Assembly: GCA_015146655.1 (NCBI GenBank)
Contig: VKHL01000045.1
Location: forward strand, 124,001-188,000
Length of the DNA stretch: 64,000 nt
Source of the DNA: Ochromonas danica
Taxonomy: Eukaryota > Sar > Chrysophyceae > Chromulinales > Chromulinaceae
Direction: 5' to 3'
The stretch's first letter is position 1; every line of letters starts with the position of its first letter. Shown here piece after piece: positions 34,019 to 44,043 of the stretch. Below the pieces are notes generated by a model, which had not been told where the DNA came from, did not search any database, and saw nothing but the letters and a program-made list of their open reading frames with translations. The translations under genes were made by a program, and so were the position numbers.

Positions 34019-36241
34019 ATGCTATCTAAGAAAGGTGGTTTCTTTCCTTTTTCACCTTCCTTTATGGAAGAAGTGAATATGAATTATAATAATGAACAAG
34101 AAGAAGAAGAAGTAGTAGATAGTGATGATATTAATAGTGTTAAACATAACACTAATGACCTCCACCATATAGAAACTGAAAGATCAACTGAAAGACAAAC
34201 TGAAATCTCTTCGAATAAAATGAAAGATACGATTCCTACGATGTTGAAGAGTTCTATAGAAGCAGTTCTCCCACAGTCAACACAGTCACAGTCACAGTCA
34301 CAGTCACTGTCACAGTCACTGTCACAGTCACAGCCTCCTAACACAATCAATTGCATTGAATTAGTCCATCAATACAAATATCTTGTAGGAATAGGACTTA
34401 ATCAAAATGTCTTCCATCTCTCTGGATTTGGTCAATTCACTCTCTTAAAAGGGTTGGTTATTATTAATGGATATATTGCCAAGCCCTATGAGGTCTTGCC
34501 TTTCCATTGTCCTGCATGGCAAGCAACTATTCGCTCCTCTGTACCTTCCTCCAACCAAAACTTAGAAGGTGAAGATATTCACTATGAAGGAGTGACAGCC
34601 TTTGCCATGAAAAACCTTGCTAAATGCTCAACAGCAATCTTCATAATCGAAGGGATTCCAAAGGAGAAGCAAGAGTGGTTGATTGCCATTGAAGATCAAG
34701 ATTTTTATAGCTCTCCTTTCAAAGGTCAAAGAATGAAAAAGAACTCTATTTTTACACCAGATATTCTGCGATTCTCTTCTGGTTGTTTGGGATCTACCGA
34801 AAGTCTCTCTGAGAATTGTGGATTATCACTAACTCATCTTCCAACTTCTTGGGTTAGCAGTGTTTCTCATATTCTAGGTCAGTGTAAAACAGACTCCAAA
34901 GAATCTGTCAAAGTGATGATTTGTGGTGCGAAAGGAGTTGGAAAATCTACATTATCACGTTATTGTCTAAATCGCTTGGTGGGTGAATTATCTGCTAATA
35001 GTGTCGTCTATTACCTCAACTGCGATCTTGGCCAACCAGAGTTCAACCCTCCGGGCTATTTGGCGCTACATCTTATCGATCGCGCTGTACTTTCATCTAG
35101 TCATCTTCTTGCTCATGACCACTTCTCTTTTCTAAAGTTATCAACGCCTTGCGAGGCGACCAACGAATCTAGCTCGGGGCAATTGTCTTCGATGATGGCA
35201 TATTTTATAGGAGATTTGACGAGTCGACATGAACCAGAACTCTTTATGGGAGCTCTTCAAGATATCATGCGGTTTTATGATGAAAGATGCATAGAACATG
35301 AGAAGCTCAACAAAAAGACCCATTTAATAGTTAATACGGATGGGTTCATTCGATACATGGGCGCTGAGATCTTAAACGCGATCTTCAATGCCGTCAAGCC
35401 TGCTCATGTTCTCCATATCAGTCGCCACGCTGGTGGAGATCTACCTTTCCACTACGATTCAGACATTAAATTTCCCGTGAATTATCAGCCGGTCGAAGAA
35501 GGACGCAGTGTTCCTTCACGCATCAAAGCGGCAGACTTGCGCAACTTGCGTATTTTGTCTTATTTTCTGAGAGATCACCCTCTCTTAAGTGCAACAATTG
35601 ATGCTAACATGTCCATCAAGTTAGTTTCTTCAAGTTTTCATGGTAACGGACAAGCTGTTTTGCGTAGAAAGCAAGTACTTGACGAAATCGCGATTAAAAG
35701 TGGTGGATTAGTTGGGGGCGAGAACGGCAATCTCGCTTTAGCAATGCTTACGATGGCTCCCTTCATCTTACCTTTTCACAAGATCGTCTTCAATGGTATT
35801 GTACAATCCCCCGATTTATCCCCAGCAATGCTGCTGGCTGCATGCAATATGAATATGTGCAGCATATCGGTTGTTGATCTAGTCGACATTCCAACTGATT
35901 CAGTAAGACAAGCGAACTTGATATCTGCTTCTGGAGAGAAGTTTTTCATTCGACATTTGTCGAAGACTGTCTTGAAGCCAGCAGTAGGACTTGCAATGGT
36001 TAGAGCAGTGGATACTGGTCTCCAACATCTCGTTCTCACCAGCCCCCAGCCTTTGCCTTCCTTAATCGAAGAAGGATCAGATAAAGTGATTCTATTGTCC
36101 TTAAGTGCAGTGCTTCGCATGCCGAATCAACTATGTACAGGCACCCACTTTCCTTCTTATCCTTATTTCACGACAGAATTAACAGGAGAAGGGTCAACTC
36201 CGTTACGTCCTCGACCAAATAAACGACGAAGAGGCAATTGA
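34019..36241 (+). CDS. Grc3/NOL9-type polynucleotide 5'-hydroxyl kinase
   Basis: Single-exon frame of 740 residues. The N-terminus is low complexity (acidic, then SQSQSQS). The family core follows: NVFHLSGFGQFTLLKGLVII (N-terminal beta domain), Walker A ICGAKGVGKSTLSRY (about residue 300), YLNCDLGQPEFNPPGYLAL, FIGDLTSRHEPELFMGALQD, and HLIVNTDGFIRYMGAEIL in place of the usual NT.GW..G.G. The C-terminal domain is about 200 residues with a basic end (RPRPNKRRRGN). Grc3/NOL9 phosphorylates the 5'-OH left by Las1 cleavage of ITS2 pre-rRNA in the nucleolus. The basic tail would suit nuclear import. Length is close to human NOL9 (about 700). Clp1 is the main alternative and is less likely given the linker and C-terminal domain. 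Confidence 0.88.
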   Translation: MLSKKGGFFPFSPSFMEEVNMNYNNEQEEEEVVDSDDINSVKHNTNDLHHIETERSTERQTEISSNKMKDTIPTMLKSSIEAVLPQSTQSQSQSQSLSQSLSQSQPPNTINCIELVHQYKYLVGIGLNQNVFHLSGFGQFTLLKGLVIINGYIAKPYEVLPFHCPAWQATIRSSVPSSNQNLEGEDIHYEGVTAFAMKNLAKCSTAIFIIEGIPKEKQEWLIAIEDQDFYSSPFKGQRMKKNSIFTPDILRFSSGCLGSTESLSENCGLSLTHLPTSWVSSVSHILGQCKTDSKESVKVMICGAKGVGKSTLSRYCLNRLVGELSANSVVYYLNCDLGQPEFNPPGYLALHLIDRAVLSSSHLLAHDHFSFLKLSTPCEATNESSSGQLSSMMAYFIGDLTSRHEPELFMGALQDIMRFYDERCIEHEKLNKKTHLIVNTDGFIRYMGAEILNAIFNAVKPAHVLHISRHAGGDLPFHYDSDIKFPVNYQPVEEGRSVPSRIKAADLRNLRILSYFLRDHPLLSATIDANMSIKLVSSSFHGNGQAVLRRKQVLDEIAIKSGGLVGGENGNLALAMLTMAPFILPFHKIVFNGIVQSPDLSPAMLLAACNMNMCSISVVDLVDIPTDSVRQANLISASGEKFFIRHLSKTVLKPAVGLAMVRAVDTGLQHLVLTSPQPLPSLIEEGSDKVILLSLSAVLRMPNQLCTGTHFPSYPYFTTELTGEGSTPLRPRPNKRRRGN

Positions 36242-36273
36242 AAGCAACTGGTCAAGGATCAAGTTATTCGATT

Positions 36274-36601
36274 ATGACTCAAAGAGAATGCGGTACGTTA
36301 CTATTAGCATGTTTTTTAAACAAGTGTTACTGTATGTAATGATGATATCCCATATCTTCTCAGTTATTGACGCTGAAAGCCATATGTTGACAAGCAAGTG
36401 ACCGTGCTAATCTGAACTTTTGTGTTTATTTTCTTGGATCTCTTCTTTGTTCAATCAACCATATAATAATAATTTTCTCCTTGTTTCAATAAAGAATGGA
36501 TTCGCTCCGAGGTGGATGTGAGTAGAGTGTGTCAACGAGGAAGATTAGCAGAAGATCATCTTTCTTTTGCTGCTATGATTGCGACAAGTGAAGATAAATA
36601 G
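36274..36601 (+). CDS. Possible two-exon 41-residue protein
   Basis: Candidate exons 36274-36292 (ATG ACT CAA AGA GAA TGC G) and 36495-36601, joined by gtacgt and tcaataaag. The join gives MTQREC-E followed by WIRSEVDVSRVCQRGRLAED and a short end. The second exon reads like real protein: balanced composition and a TAG stop. There is no homologue I recognise. It could instead be the last exon of an unrecognised longer gene, or chance. The 202-base intron is long for this window. Low confidence. Confidence 0.28.
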
Positions 36602-37570
36602 GCAGCTATCAACATAGCATTACTCCCTGAACTGTTATTAAATGTCTAGGCCTTTCATTAACACATAAAGTATGATACCCATGTGGCTGTTGTTACTGTC
36701 AACACCAATTGAAGGTGGTGTTTTGTGGCCCAGCCCACAAAAAGAATGCCACAATGTTCTTTGGACGAGTTAAGAATCCTAGAGAACATTCAAGCACTGA
36801 ATAGAAGCCATTGAAAGCTGTATGCGAGATAGTTAAGCAGAGCATTTGATCCAATGTCCCTTCTACTGACTTCAAAGACGACTTAGTCGAACTAAACAAA
36901 TCATTAAGTGTTAACCACCTACAGTTCACGTCATCTTCATGGTTATCGTTACATTTCACTATTAACGATTCTCCATACGACGAACCATCGAAGAACTACA
37001 ACTACAACTACAAGTATTTAAAAGGTTTGCCATACGACCCCGAGAAAAATAAACTACTACTTATTATTTCGATTTCTGCTATTCTTGTCTTCATGCTGCA
37101 TCGCATAACAGCACTTTCGATAGCTTCTCGTAGTGGGCATCATGATTAAAGAGCAGCACAGAATTGCAATGGGCAAACTTTTTCCATCCAAGGTTTATAT
37201 CTGCTTAAAAGAATAGGATATATTGGTCATTGCAATCCACAAGGTGAAGATTCCAATCAACGTTCTCAATGAAGACATAATACAAACAATTTTTAAATAT
37301 AGCCCTTAAGAGGGAAACAAAACTTCCGCGCAGCGTCTTCCTCTTCGTTGAGGTCTGCGGAACAAATGCAGGGGGTAGATTACAGAAGAAATGATATGAC
37401 CTTATTGAGGTTATATTTCATTTTCAAACAGAACCAGCCTCTAAATAAGGTGGGTAGTACTACAACTTCCATTAGAATTAAGTAAACAATAAATAGTAAC
37501 AATCCAACACATTCTTTGGACAGAGAGGAATTATTGATTCAATGTTCGAGATGAAATGTGATAAGCCATG
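36602..37570. other. Gene-free stretch
   Basis: A minus-strand open frame at 36699-36959 (86 residues) has no family signature and no codon pattern like its neighbours; I do not call it. The rest is unremarkable AT-rich sequence between the convergent candidate small gene and the TPR gene. Confidence 0.4.
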
Positions 37571-39571
37571 TCAACAGATGACACATAGAAATAACATATT
37601 CCCTTCACGAATCCTTTTGTTAGCCTTAAGGGTATTCTCTTGAGGAATGGGATCATTCTCGATGTCATCCTCCTCTGTTTTCTTGTTGACGACAGCTGGC
37701 TTTGTATTTGCTGCTCTTTGAGCACGTCGTAGCTCAGTTTCCATAGCCAAAGCTTTCTCATCATTTCCAACTTCTTTATAAATAGCAAGCAATTCCGTCA
37801 TAACAGTGATTGTCTTATTATGCTTCTTACCAAACTTCTCTTTCATCTTTGGTAAGCAGTCTTCATACAGAGGCATTGCTAAATTCAATTTCTTTTGTTC
37901 TTGATATACAGAAGCAAGTGTCTGCATTGTTGCTAATGTGGCAGGATGATTCACTCCTAATTTCCATTTGCGAATATCAAGACATTGTTCTAATAAGACT
38001 AGTGCTCGATCTAATTGACCAACATCTCGATAGACCTTCGCTAGATTGAACATAGTCGATAATGTTTCTGGATGATCTTCACCTAGTTTAACTTTCTTCT
38101 TCGTTAAACATTCATAATATAATGCAATAGCTTCATCATATTTTCCTAAACTTCGATAAACAATAGCTAAATTATTCATAGCAGATAATGTATCTGGATG
38201 ATCATCACCTAATGTTGTTTTACATTTTGTTAAACAAACAGCATATAACTTCTCTGCTTCTTGATATTGATTTAAACTTTTATAAACCATAGCAAGATTA
38301 TTCATGGTTGATATCGTAGAAGGATGTGAATCACCTAATTTAGCAGTTCTACCTGCTAAACAAGTTTTATACATTTCTAATGCTTCTTGACTTCTTCCTT
38401 TATCTTTATATATCAATGCTAATGTATTCATTGCTGTTAATGTATCAACATGATCTTGTCCAAAATATTTCTGACAACGTTGAAATGCTTCTTCACCTAA
38501 TTTCTCAGCTTCTTGATATTGTCCAAGATTACGATATGTTGTCACTAACTTATTCATAACAAGTAAAGTATCTGGATGTCCTTCACCTAATTGTTCTAAA
38601 CGATTTTGATAACATATACTATATAACCTCTTTGCTTCTTCAAATTCACCTTGATTACTTCTTAATGTTGCTAAGATTATCTGATAACTTGCTTTCTCAC
38701 TATTCTTATCATCAATATTTTCCATTGCTTGTGAGGCTGTTTGAACCATCCAATTTCTTAATTGACTAAAGACAATACTATTTAATGCATCAAAACCAAT
38801 ACTACGTCGTACAACTTCAAAGATCTTATCTTTATCTTCAAGACAATAAGAATCAGAACGTGCTAAATCAACTTTAGCCATCATTTCTTTTACAACCGCT
38901 ATACCACCTTTCTTAATATCATTAAGAAATGTTTGTTGATCTTGTGCACTCATAGCAACACTAAAAGTACAATGACAATCAGCTGTACAATAGATTTCAA
39001 ATAAACACCATGCACGTGTTAATGGTATAGGATCTTGCCATGGACTTAATACTAAAATAGTATGACCAAATTCACGTATAGCAGATTTAAAAGTGGATGA
39101 CCACCAATTAAAATCTAATTTAGGTGCTTCATGTTGATTATTAGAAAAGAGATCAAACCATAAGATAGGATCATCAAGATGATTTGAATGTTCGTGTCGT
39201 TCTTCTTTTAAATGATATCTTAAAGCTTCAACAACATCTAAGAATAAGAATTTCCAAGCATGTGAGATAAAAATAGTTGCAATACCAACAGCTATTTGAC
39301 GATCTTGTATATTTCTTTTCAACATTTCACAATAAGATAACTTTTTGATTTCATTATTACTAAAAGAAGTAATAGTTGTCATAGGTTTAACATATTCTTC
39401 ACAGACTTGTGCTGTTGTCTTTCCTTGTAATTTATCATATCCACCACATCGTTCAATAAAGACTTGGAAATGACTTAAACGAATACCATGTTTTGGAAAT
39501 AAAGTGTTACTGTTATTGTTTGAGGAGGTTGTAGGGGAAGGTTGAATCTTCTTCTTTGATGTTGACTTCAT
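37571..39571 (-). CDS. ISHAW-domain TPR protein (kinesin-light-chain-like repeats)
   Basis: Single exon, 666 residues. The N-terminal half (about 90-215) has TIFISHAWKFLF, WFDLFSNNQHE and ILVLSPWQDPIPLTRAWCLF. This block is common in uncharacterised protist proteins and looks TIR-like in order (strand-loop-helix, then PLTRAWCLFE). Residues about 298-632 are eight TPRs of the 42-residue kinesin light chain kind. Their signature is ..MNNLA.VY...G.Y.EA..LY..CL......LG..HP.TL. There is no kinesin-binding or NB-ARC motif. TPR arrays bind peptides; the front domain might be an enzyme or a signalling module. A signalling or immunity-like role is only an analogy. The start is the first Met, after the nearest upstream stop. 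No introns, unlike most neighbours. Confidence 0.85.
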   Translation of the reverse strand: MKSTSKKKIQPSPTTSSNNNSNTLFPKHGIRLSHFQVFIERCGGYDKLQGKTTAQVCEEYVKPMTTITSFSNNEIKKLSYCEMLKRNIQDRQIAVGIATIFISHAWKFLFLDVVEALRYHLKEERHEHSNHLDDPILWFDLFSNNQHEAPKLDFNWWSSTFKSAIREFGHTILVLSPWQDPIPLTRAWCLFEIYCTADCHCTFSVAMSAQDQQTFLNDIKKGGIAVVKEMMAKVDLARSDSYCLEDKDKIFEVVRRSIGFDALNSIVFSQLRNWMVQTASQAMENIDDKNSEKASYQIILATLRSNQGEFEEAKRLYSICYQNRLEQLGEGHPDTLLVMNKLVTTYRNLGQYQEAEKLGEEAFQRCQKYFGQDHVDTLTAMNTLALIYKDKGRSQEALEMYKTCLAGRTAKLGDSHPSTISTMNNLAMVYKSLNQYQEAEKLYAVCLTKCKTTLGDDHPDTLSAMNNLAIVYRSLGKYDEAIALYYECLTKKKVKLGEDHPETLSTMFNLAKVYRDVGQLDRALVLLEQCLDIRKWKLGVNHPATLATMQTLASVYQEQKKLNLAMPLYEDCLPKMKEKFGKKHNKTITVMTELLAIYKEVGNDEKALAMETELRRAQRAANTKPAVVNKKTEEDDIENDPIPQENTLKANKRIREGNMLFLCVIC

Positions 39572-40055
39572 CCTAACAATAACAATAATATAATGACAAC
39601 AATGATGCTGGTGGTTGTTGTTTATACACTGGGAGGTTATATTGTGTTCGTTATATGTTTTGATGACAACTAGACAACAAGTATTATTATTTACTGTATT
39701 ACTTACTACCTTTTGATTGTCTTCTAATTAATGATAACAATAATGATTCCAATAATAATGCTATCTTACTTTCTTCTTTCTCAAATGTAAAACATGATGT
39801 CAATCGAATACAATAGACTACTCTCTGTACTCTGTGGGTTCCCAGTCTGGATGATATTGAGCATGTTGATGTTGTTGTTGTTGTTGTTTTGGGGAAACGT
39901 TTCACCCAAACCAAACCGCGCATGCGGCCGAACTCTATAAAACAGAGTTATAACTTCACCTTCTGTAAAGTCTCGTCGAACAGATGAGACAATTACAATC
40001 AATTACAATCAATTAGTTGAGAGATCTCATCCAGTCATAAACAAAAAAAAGAAGA
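39572..40055. promoter_or_regulatory. Divergent intergenic region, TPR gene / secreted basic protein gene
   Basis: Contains a (TTG)n run near 39868-39890, a GC-rich island ccgcgcatgcggccg (about 39916-39930) rare for this window, tataaaa about 120 bases before the ATG at 40056, and the palindrome GTTATAAC at 39947-39954. Promoter function is inferred from the head-to-head arrangement. Confidence 0.4.
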
Positions 40056-40484
40056 ATGAAAGGACTCTTTATTATTTTTCTATTATCATTTTTAATCTTG
40101 ATGGTTTCTAGTCAACATGAGAACTTTAGTCAAAGACGAAGAAGAACAAAAGAATTGGAAGAGAAGATTAACAAATTAGATCCTGCTACCAAACAACGTA
40201 TTTATGCTATGAAAGCTTCAGGTATGCCTAAAGAAGCTATTGCTGAGAAGATTACTTATGTAGCTGGGGATAAGAATACGGCCAAGAGAATTGTGGACGC
40301 CTTGCATGACGATCCCGCCGCGAAGGTCAAGTCCACGTCTTCTGCGGCCAATAAGAAGACCGCCGCCGCACAAAAAGCAAGTCAGCAACAAGCCAAAGCA
40401 TCTCAACAAACACGCAACACACAAGGAGGATCAAATCGTGCAGCGAATATTAACACTAAGACTGCTAATGCCAGAAGGAAATAA
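40056..40484 (+). CDS. Small secreted or ER-lumenal basic protein, unknown
   Basis: Single exon, 142 residues. A clear signal peptide (MKGLFIIFLLSFLILMVSS) is followed by a basic stretch with RQRRRRT-like character, a predicted helical part (LEEKINKLDPATKQRIYAMK, then SGMPKEAIAEKI), and a Lys/Ala/Gln/Asn-rich tail with no Cys. Charge is strongly positive throughout. I know no family. The helix-turn pattern KASGMPKEAIAEKI resembles a short DNA-binding helix-turn-helix, but a signal peptide makes that unlikely to matter. It may be a wall, scale or mineral-associated protein, or an ER factor. Confidence 0.6.
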   Translation: MKGLFIIFLLSFLILMVSSQHENFSQRRRRTKELEEKINKLDPATKQRIYAMKASGMPKEAIAEKITYVAGDKNTAKRIVDALHDDPAAKVKSTSSAANKKTAAAQKASQQQAKASQQTRNTQGGSNRAANINTKTANARRK

Positions 40485-40623
40485 AACACTTAGCTAGCAC
40501 ATCTATCTTAAGATAATATCATCACATTATAGTATTAACTTTTCTATAGCCTTCTAGTGTACACAAGAAGAGAACAACCTAACAAGATATGTTGGAGCCA
40601 ATAAAGACAAGATCTAACGTGAA

Positions 40624-43552
40624 CTACTGCACATTGTTTACTTCCAATTCCGCGTCAGTCTCAGGGCCTCCCAACTCATCCAGCTGATTGGAAACTGTTG
40701 CTAACTGACTATCAAGATCAGCCTCCGAAACCAAGGCGTTTTCTCCATCTGCAAGACTCTCCTGAGGTGCATGCAACGCAAAGGGATTCCCCCTTCCAGG
40801 AAGTGTTGACTCACCTCGTCCATTCATCCTGCCATAAAAAGCTCGTCCGCCACGTCCATAGGCTCGGCCAGGGTTATATGCATTTTGATTAGGATAATAA
40901 CCTCTCCCGCCTCTTCCGCGACCTCTTCCCATAAACTTAGGAGGTGGTGACATTTTCTCTGCAACATTGGAGGCACCGACCGGCTTATTTAATTCATCTC
41001 GCACTGTCCGCAATTGACCTTGAAGATCCACAATCTTGCCTTCAAGCTTATGCAGCAAGGCGGCCTTGCTCTCTGAATCAGGCGAAGCTTCTAGCTTCTC
41101 CACCATTTTGCGGCATTCCTCCATTTGGGTCTATAAGTCAGATCGAAAAGGTGTGAGTTCATGCAACAGAGAATAGAATCAGCAGAGCTTACCAATATGA
41201 TAGATTCTTTCCTTTTCAAGATCTCTTCATTCTGTTGAGTGAGTGCCTTCAGTTGGACAAACGTCTCCTTCAATTCCGTGTCTTCTTTCTTCACCACTGC
41301 AGTGGCAGGGGCAGGGGCAGATGATGACTCAGCCTTCTCTTCTTCATTAGGAACTATCTCGCTGCTATTATCCTTAACAAACTCAGCGTTCTCGGTTTCG
41401 AGACCCGAAGGCACGGTTGCATTAGCGGAGGAAGTAGGGCGGCGCCACTTGTTCGTCACGCCCGCCTGGAAATTGGCCGAGGAAGAGGAGGAAGCCTTGG
41501 GCTTTCCTGACGTGACCACGTTGGGATTAATGTGTTCTTGAGCTAACAGCATCTGATCTCTTTCTATAATTTCTGCACTGGGAGGTGAAACATCTGAAGG
41601 CGGAACAATATTGAACGAGCTTTGATAAACGTGAATGAATCGATTATTGAGCACAGGAAGAGGGGAAGAAAGACATCTCTTGGCGTTTAATGCCGAATAA
41701 AACTGCACTAAACACTCATTGTATGTCTTCTTTTTCTCACCACTTTCACCAACTTCCTCCTGCTGACCCATTTTCGTATCACTGGTCATAGGAGAAAGTT
41801 GTAACTCTACAATACCACCAAATGCCTCGAAATGCTTGCGAATATCCTCTTCCTTAACATAATGAGGAATGCCAGTGCATCTTAAAGTACAGCGCTCATG
41901 TTCGGGTAATTGATTAGCCTGCGCACGTCTTTCTGAACCTCCACTCTGTCGTCGTTGGTTGGCTCTGTTTTGCGGTTGGTATCCTCCCATTCCATAATCA
42001 TAACGGTAAGGATAGCCCATTCCCTCAGGGGAACACATCATGGACATATAATGAGGAACAACGGGAGCACCAGAAGGGAGAATTGAGGGAACAGGAACTC
42101 CTGAAGCATTCTCAGCTGCTGTTAGATCGCCCTCGTGAGCAGACTCAGCTCCTTGCCTACCATCTTCTTTCACTCCTTCTCCAACTTCATCGTTCCCAAA
42201 ACCATCAGTTGAAATAATTGCTTCCTTGTCAACTGGGTTGGTTGGCTCAAGTTCAGCAGAAGGTGGCAAAACAGGAGGAATAGGACGTGATTCTGAAGGC
42301 ACATCAGCATATGGAGGTGGTGCATTACCATAGAAGTATCCCGGAGGAGGAGGACTATATGACGGGACTGCGCCAGGATAAGAAGGCCAAAAGGGTGGAG
42401 GAGGTGGTGGTTGACCATTACCGGGCATTGCTCCGGGATAGACTCCAAGATATCCAGGAGTTACTGGCCATGGTTGCTGACCTTGTTGTTCAGGCATCAT
42501 ATAGGGAGGAAAAGGGGGCTGGGGACCAGGATAACCAGTGCCAGAAGGGGGTGGAGGGCGATTAGCTCGATTGTTCTGATAGCGTGCTCCTCCATTGCGT
42601 CCATTGTCTCCATTATCACGTCGATAGTCATCATATCGTCTTTTGCTATTATGATTATTATTGTTATTATACCCGCCTCTTTGATAATCACCTTCCCTAT
42701 GATAGTCTCTGCTATCTCCACCTCGATCTCCCCTCTCACGATCTCGTCCTGATCTCTCCCAACCTGCTCCTCCTCGTTGTTGATCTCTTTCCCGTCCTCG
42801 ATCATCTCTTCTATCACGATGACCTTCTCTCATACGAGAGGAAGAAGTATCATTTTCCTCTTGACGGTTATCTTCTTCAAATCTTGATCGCATTTGATCA
42901 GGAGTGTCAGAATAACGACGTCTCTTTCGGTTATCCCAATCGTCATCTTCATCATTGCTGCGTCTTCGTTCATTAGCATCTTCTTCTTCTTCTCCCTCAC
43001 GGTCCTACAGTATTTCATAACAAGGAGTCAATCAGCAACAATAGTGAGATGAAAAGTCAATCTTTGATTCATATAGACTGTCTCACATTTTGCTCAGAAT
43101 CTCTTTCTCTGGAAGATGGTGCAGCAGATAGTGCCACGTCTCGATAGGACCCATCTAGAAGAACAACAACAACAAGAACAACAAGAACAACAAGAGGGCA
43201 TGATGCAATAATGAGTGAGTCTCCTATCAACATGACATGATATGATATGACAGGGCGTCTGTCTCTTACCTTGTAAGGCTTCAAAGAGATTGTCTACAAA
43301 GGGAATTGTCTTCTCTTTCAAGAAAGTTTTCAATTCTTCTTGACAATATCCTTTCAATTTCTCCATATTGTTACTATTATTGCTGTTATTACTGTTATTA
43401 TGACTATTATCTGCTTCTCCTCCTTGTTGTTGTTGTTTTAATAAGGAGATAATATATTTACTAAGAGAGTCAGGATTTCGTTCATGAGCTTTTTCTAATG
43501 AATAGAAGAGCCAAGTCTCTAATGGACCTTCCTCTTCTTTACTAATTCGCAT
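40624..43552 (-). CDS. RBM26/RBM27-like RNA-binding protein
   Basis: Exons 43552-43270, 43156-43089, 43004-41193 and 41130-40624; 889 residues. The PWI-like N-terminal domain (about 10-94) has LETWLFYSLEKAHERNPDSL, SKYIISLLKQ and PFVDNLFEAL. An Arg/Asp/Glu/Gly-rich region follows (about 170-220), then a long Pro/Gly/Tyr region, an RRM (about 460-560; RCTLRCTGIPHYVKEEDI, FIHVYQSSF), a coiled coil across the last intron, and an RGG box (GRGRGRGGRGYY). RBM26/27 and fission yeast Rmn1 work with the MTREC/PAXT complexes that feed nuclear RNA to the exosome. I do not find the C3H finger that RBM26/27 carry. Start: MRISKEEE, the Met directly before the conserved domain. Confidence 0.85.
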
Positions 43553-44043
43553 ATGATCGACGCTGATGACTGACTCACACACTGACTGACTGGCACTGAC
43601 TGACTGAGAGGGACTAGCTGAGGGACTGTGTGACTGTGTACACGTCACTATCTTTGTGTTGATTCAAACTGAAAGGCTGAAAGGACACAAAGTGAAGGGA
43701 CGAAGTCAGACTGAAAGAAGAAAGGAATGCCTTCTTCTTCTTCTGCTGCTGCTGGTGTCTGCCAATCTTTTTAAGTTAACAACATCGCGTTTCTTTAAAA
43801 AGTCAGTTGTTTAGTTAACTTCACACATCCCAAGGTGGTCTCCCACGCAAATAACAATTTCTTCACTCCTCCCCGTCACTCCCGGCGGAACCAGTTGGGC
43901 CTTGAAGAAAGAATGACTTCAATAGGGAAGTGGAAATCAGCCGTTCAACAACAAGAAGAACAACACATCCATACAATCATCCTATCTTTCATACAGAGTA
44001 TAGTATAGTACTGTATTAGTAATATAATCTATTCTATAAGAAG
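43553..44043. other. Divergent intergenic region, RBM26/27-like / F-box-like gene
   Basis: Contains GACT-type short repeats near 43565-43610 and TTCTTC/CTGCTG runs near 43735-43755. A possible further upstream Met for the RBM26/27-like frame (about 43645) would add a Ser/Gln/Val-rich leader; not chosen. Promoters of both genes are presumably here. Confidence 0.4.

Noticed and set aside
36699-36959. 86-residue minus-strand frame
   Set aside because: No motif, no splice context and no recognisable family. Kept only as part of the gene-free stretch.
37571-39571. True kinesin light chain
   Set aside because: The TPRs match in type, but the heptad coiled coil that binds kinesin heavy chain is absent and an ISHAW domain takes its place.
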